This document shows, in pieces, positions 5,512-7,469 of a stretch of DNA of 7,469 bases. Location: positions 1 through 7,469 of the forward strand of contig VBAF01000203.1 of NCBI GenBank assembly GCA_005884705.1, written 5' to 3'. The translations under genes were made by a program, and so were the position numbers. A model generated the notes under the pieces. That model worked only from the letters and a program-made list of their open reading frames with translations, made no database searches and was not told where the DNA came from. Numbering within the stretch: the first letter of the stretch is position 1; the number at the start of each line of letters is the position of its first letter. The DNA comes from Alphaproteobacteria bacterium (GTDB lineage: Bacteria; Pseudomonadota; Alphaproteobacteria; Reyranellales; Reyranellaceae).

Positions 5512-6668
5512 CACTCCAGCGTTTCGAGCAGCCGGGTGCAGAGATAGGTCCGCGGCACCAACGAGGAGTAGTAGATCTGCTCGTAGGCGGCATGCGCGCC
5601 CTTGCCGTCGGCGCCCAGCCCGTCGAGCGTCGGGATGCCGAGCGCGGCAGTGAAATTGCCGTCGCTGCCGCCGCCGGTCAGCGGCACGTCAGCCAGCTCC
5701 TTGCCGATCTCGCGATAGATCGTCTGCGCCTTCTCGAACAGTGCCGCGATGCCGGCATCCTTCTGGTAGGGCGGCCGGTTCATCTCGCCGGTGACCGTGA
5801 GCTCGACCTCCTTGCCGATCGGCTCGAGGTTCAGGAACCAGTGCGTCATCTCCTCGGCGAGCTGCTGGGAGGGCACGCGCAGGTCGACCTCGGCCGTGCA
5901 CTCGGCCGGCACGACGTTGACGCCGGTGCCACCGCTCACCAGCCCGACATTGCAGGTGATGCCGCGGGCATAGTCGGTCTTGGCCTCGATGCGGACGATC
6001 TGCCGCGCCATCTCGGCGATCGCGCTGCGGCCATCCTCGTGGCGCACGCCGGCATGGCTGGCTGCCCCCTTCACCTTGAGGGTGAAGCGGCCGACGCCCT
6101 TGCGCGCGGTGACGACCTTGTCGCCGTCGCGGCCGGGCTCCATGACCAGCGCGTATTTATGGCCGCGCGCGGCCTCCTCGATGCGGGCGCGCGAGGTCGG
6201 GCTGCCGACCTCCTCCTCGGGGATGAACAGGAAGGTGACCGGCAGCCTGGTCTTCTTGCCCTGCCGGATCAGGTGGCGCAGCGCGTAGTAGGCGATGTAG
6301 CCGCCCGCCTTCATGTCGTAGATGCCGGGCCCGAAGATGCTGTCGCCCTCGCGGCGAATCTTGAGGTCCTTCTCGATCATGCCGATCGGATGCACGGTGT
6401 CGAGATGGGCCAGCACCAGGATGCCCTTGCCCTCGCCGGTGCTCCATTCCGCCGGAGTCTTGCACTCCAGGATATCGCCGAAGCCGTCGCGGCCCGGGAT
6501 GCGCTCGAGCTTCAGCCCAAGGTCGCGGAACTGGCCCTCGACATGGTCGACCACCTTGTTGACCGACCTGGCATCGTGGCTCGGGCTTTCGATCGACACC
6601 CATTCGACGATGCCGGCAAGCACGTCGTCGGCATCGATCTTCGGTTCGTTCGTGGCGAGCGTGGCCAT
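5511..6668 (-). CDS. M20-family zinc metallopeptidase (carboxypeptidase G2/ArgE/DapE-like)
   Basis: This 385-residue protein has the whole set of M20 di-zinc residues. LAHLDTV gives His88 and Asp90; GPGIYDMKAGG gives bridging Asp118. PEEEVGS gives the catalytic base and a zinc ligand at Glu152-Glu153 by alignment to the carboxypeptidase G2 DEE motif. MEPG gives Glu177, and GAHAAYE gives terminal ligand His359. The lid/dimerisation domain, about 190-300, includes KGAASHAG with His205. GGGSDGNF (332-339) is also typical. Length fits. No signal peptide is seen, so it should be cytoplasmic. Members cut C-terminal amino acids, N-acyl amino acids, carbamates or dipeptides; the closest style is the CPG2 group, but the substrate is open. 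The start lies 2 nt after the SDR stop, and its stop overlaps the GST start, so the three form one operon. Confidence 0.93.
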   Translation of the reverse strand: MATLATNEPKIDADDVLAGIVEWVSIESPSHDARSVNKVVDHVEGQFRDLGLKLERIPGRDGFGDILECKTPAEWSTGEGKGILVLAHLDTVHPIGMIEKDLKIRREGDSIFGPGIYDMKAGGYIAYYALRHLIRQGKKTRLPVTFLFIPEEEVGSPTSRARIEEAARGHKYALVMEPGRDGDKVVTARKGVGRFTLKVKGAASHAGVRHEDGRSAIAEMARQIVRIEAKTDYARGITCNVGLVSGGTGVNVVPAECTAEVDLRVPSQQLAEEMTHWFLNLEPIGKEVELTVTGEMNRPPYQKDAGIAALFEKAQTIYREIGKELADVPLTGGGSDGNFTAALGIPTLDGLGADGKGAHAAYEQIYYSSLVPRTYLCTRLLETLE

Positions 6669-6670
6669 GG

Positions 6671-7469
6671 TCAGACCGGGTCCCAGGTGAAGTATTCGGG
6701 CGAGCGCTTCATGTCGGTGAAGTAGTTCTTCATCGACGGCATCGCCTGCTCGGCGATCGTCTCCAGCGTCCAGCCCTCGGAGTTGTGCACCGAGCGCACC
6801 GGCCGGTTGGCATTGAACAGCATGATCTCGTTCATGCGCACGCCGAAGATCTGCGAGCTCACGCCCTCCGCGGCATCCGACAACAGGAACACCGCCATCG
6901 GCGCGATCTTGGCCGGCGTCATCTTCTTGGAGCGCTCGAGGCGGGCCTTCTGCGCCTCGGTGTCGGCCGGGATGGTGCCGATCATGCGCGTCCAGGCGAA
7001 CGGCGAGATGCAGTTGGAGCGGACGTTGAACGCCGCCATGTCCAAGGCGATCGAGCGCGACAGGCCGACGATGCCCATCTTGGCGGCCGAGTAATTCGCC
7101 TGGCCGAAGTTGCCGACCAGCCCGGAGGTCGAGGTGAAGTGCACGAAGGCGCCCGACTTCTGCTCCTTGAAGTGGTTGGCGGCGGCGCGGCTCACGTTGA
7201 ACGCGCCGTTGAGGTGCACGTCGATCACCATCTTCCAGTCGACATGGCTCATGCGGTGGAAGATGCGGTCGCGCAGGATGCCGGCGTTGTTGATCACGCC
7301 GTCGATGCGGCCGAAATTCTCGACCGCCGTCTTGATCATGCGCTCGGCGCCGGCCGGATCGGTGACGCTGTCGGCATTGGGCACCGCGTGGCCGCCCGCC
7401 GCCTTGATCTCGTCGCAGACCTTCTGCGCCGGTGTGGCGCTGCCCGAGCCCTCGCCGTCAACCGCGCCG
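6671..7469 (-). CDS. Short-chain dehydrogenase/reductase, MFE-2-like 3-hydroxyacyl-CoA dehydrogenase type (N-terminus outside window)
   Basis: The frame is open to the right window edge, giving 265 residues; the missing N-terminus, roughly 40-50 residues, would hold the TGxxxGIG nucleotide motif. Visible parts are GAVDGEGSG at the edge, NNAGILRDR (from 7291), an Asn in DVHLNGAFNV, catalytic Ser in VHFTSTSG (codon 7132-7130), and YSAAK with Tyr at 7093-7091 and Lys at 7081-7079. The full Asn-Ser-Tyr-Lys tetrad is thus present. The long tail ending in EGWTLETIAEQ and YFTWDPV, and the GAVDGEGSG insert, resemble about 300-residue SDRs related to the (3R)-hydroxyacyl-CoA dehydrogenase part of multifunctional enzyme 2. 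Such enzymes oxidise hydroxyacyl-CoA with NAD(P). A GTG at 7384 is internal, since the Rossmann core begins upstream. It leads into the M20 gene with a 2-nt gap. Confidence 0.92.
   Translation of the reverse strand, partial: GAVDGEGSGSATPAQKVCDEIKAAGGHAVPNADSVTDPAGAERMIKTAVENFGRIDGVINNAGILRDRIFHRMSHVDWKMVIDVHLNGAFNVSRAAANHFKEQKSGAFVHFTSTSGLVGNFGQANYSAAKMGIVGLSRSIALDMAAFNVRSNCISPFAWTRMIGTIPADTEAQKARLERSKKMTPAKIAPMAVFLLSDAAEGVSSQIFGVRMNEIMLFNANRPVRSVHNSEGWTLETIAEQAMPSMKNYFTDMKRSPEYFTWDPV

Noticed and set aside
5592..6725. Long plus-strand open frame of 377 codons
   Set aside because: It is antisense to the M20 gene, whose full set of metal-binding motifs shows which strand is coding. The translation is Ala/Asp/Leu/Arg-rich shadow sequence.
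1..7469. Search for tRNA, rRNA, CRISPR arrays, insertion sequences, prophage or toxin-antitoxin genes
   Set aside because: By eye I saw no tandem spaced repeats, transposase motifs, tRNA-like cloverleaf or small two-gene toxin-antitoxin layout. Nearly all of the sequence is accounted for by the listed genes.

Overview
The window is a gene-dense, high-GC stretch of bacterial chromosome. The codon usage, the TTT-type (Bug) solute-binding protein, the IclR regulator and the acyl-CoA enzymes suggest an environmental proteobacterium, most likely an alphaproteobacterium or a related betaproteobacterium. That placement is inferred from gene content and style, not from a marker gene. Both ends cut through genes.

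Layout. (1) 1-435, plus: the C-terminal end of catalase-peroxidase KatG, facing a minus-strand operon across a 49-bp gap filled by a GC-rich nested hairpin. (2) 4083-485, minus: a three-gene operon that begins with an AMP-forming acyl-CoA ligase. It continues with a two-hotdog (MaoC/FAS1-like) acyl-CoA hydratase/dehydratase, which carries a one-base frameshift, and ends with an exported Bug/TctC solute-binding protein. (3) 4084-4149: a short AT-rich divergent promoter region with a perfect 16-bp palindrome. (4) 4150-4890, plus: an IclR-family regulator divergent from the ligase operon. (5) 7469-4891, minus: a second tightly packed operon of a partial SDR dehydrogenase, an M20 metallopeptidase and a GST-family protein. 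Its last stop codon directly abuts the IclR stop codon.

Likely logic (inference). The Bug protein captures an organic acid in the periplasm, the ligase converts it to its CoA thioester, and the hotdog enzyme hydrates an enoyl-CoA or dehydrates a hydroxyacyl-CoA. The neighbouring SDR, similar to the 3-hydroxyacyl-CoA dehydrogenase part of multifunctional beta-oxidation enzymes, could oxidise the hydroxyacyl-CoA. The IclR protein probably controls the ligase operon and itself through the palindrome. No TctA/TctB membrane subunits, thiolase or CoA-transferase are visible. The substrate cannot be read from the sequence.

I found no RNA gene, CRISPR array, insertion sequence or phage gene. The most noteworthy points are the frameshift at a CCCC run, the operator-like palindrome next to a regulator start codon that lacks a Shine-Dalgarno sequence, the altered phosphate-binding loop of the ligase, and the zero-gap convergent stop codons. 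I see a plausible catabolic module, but nothing that clearly amounts to a previously undescribed system.
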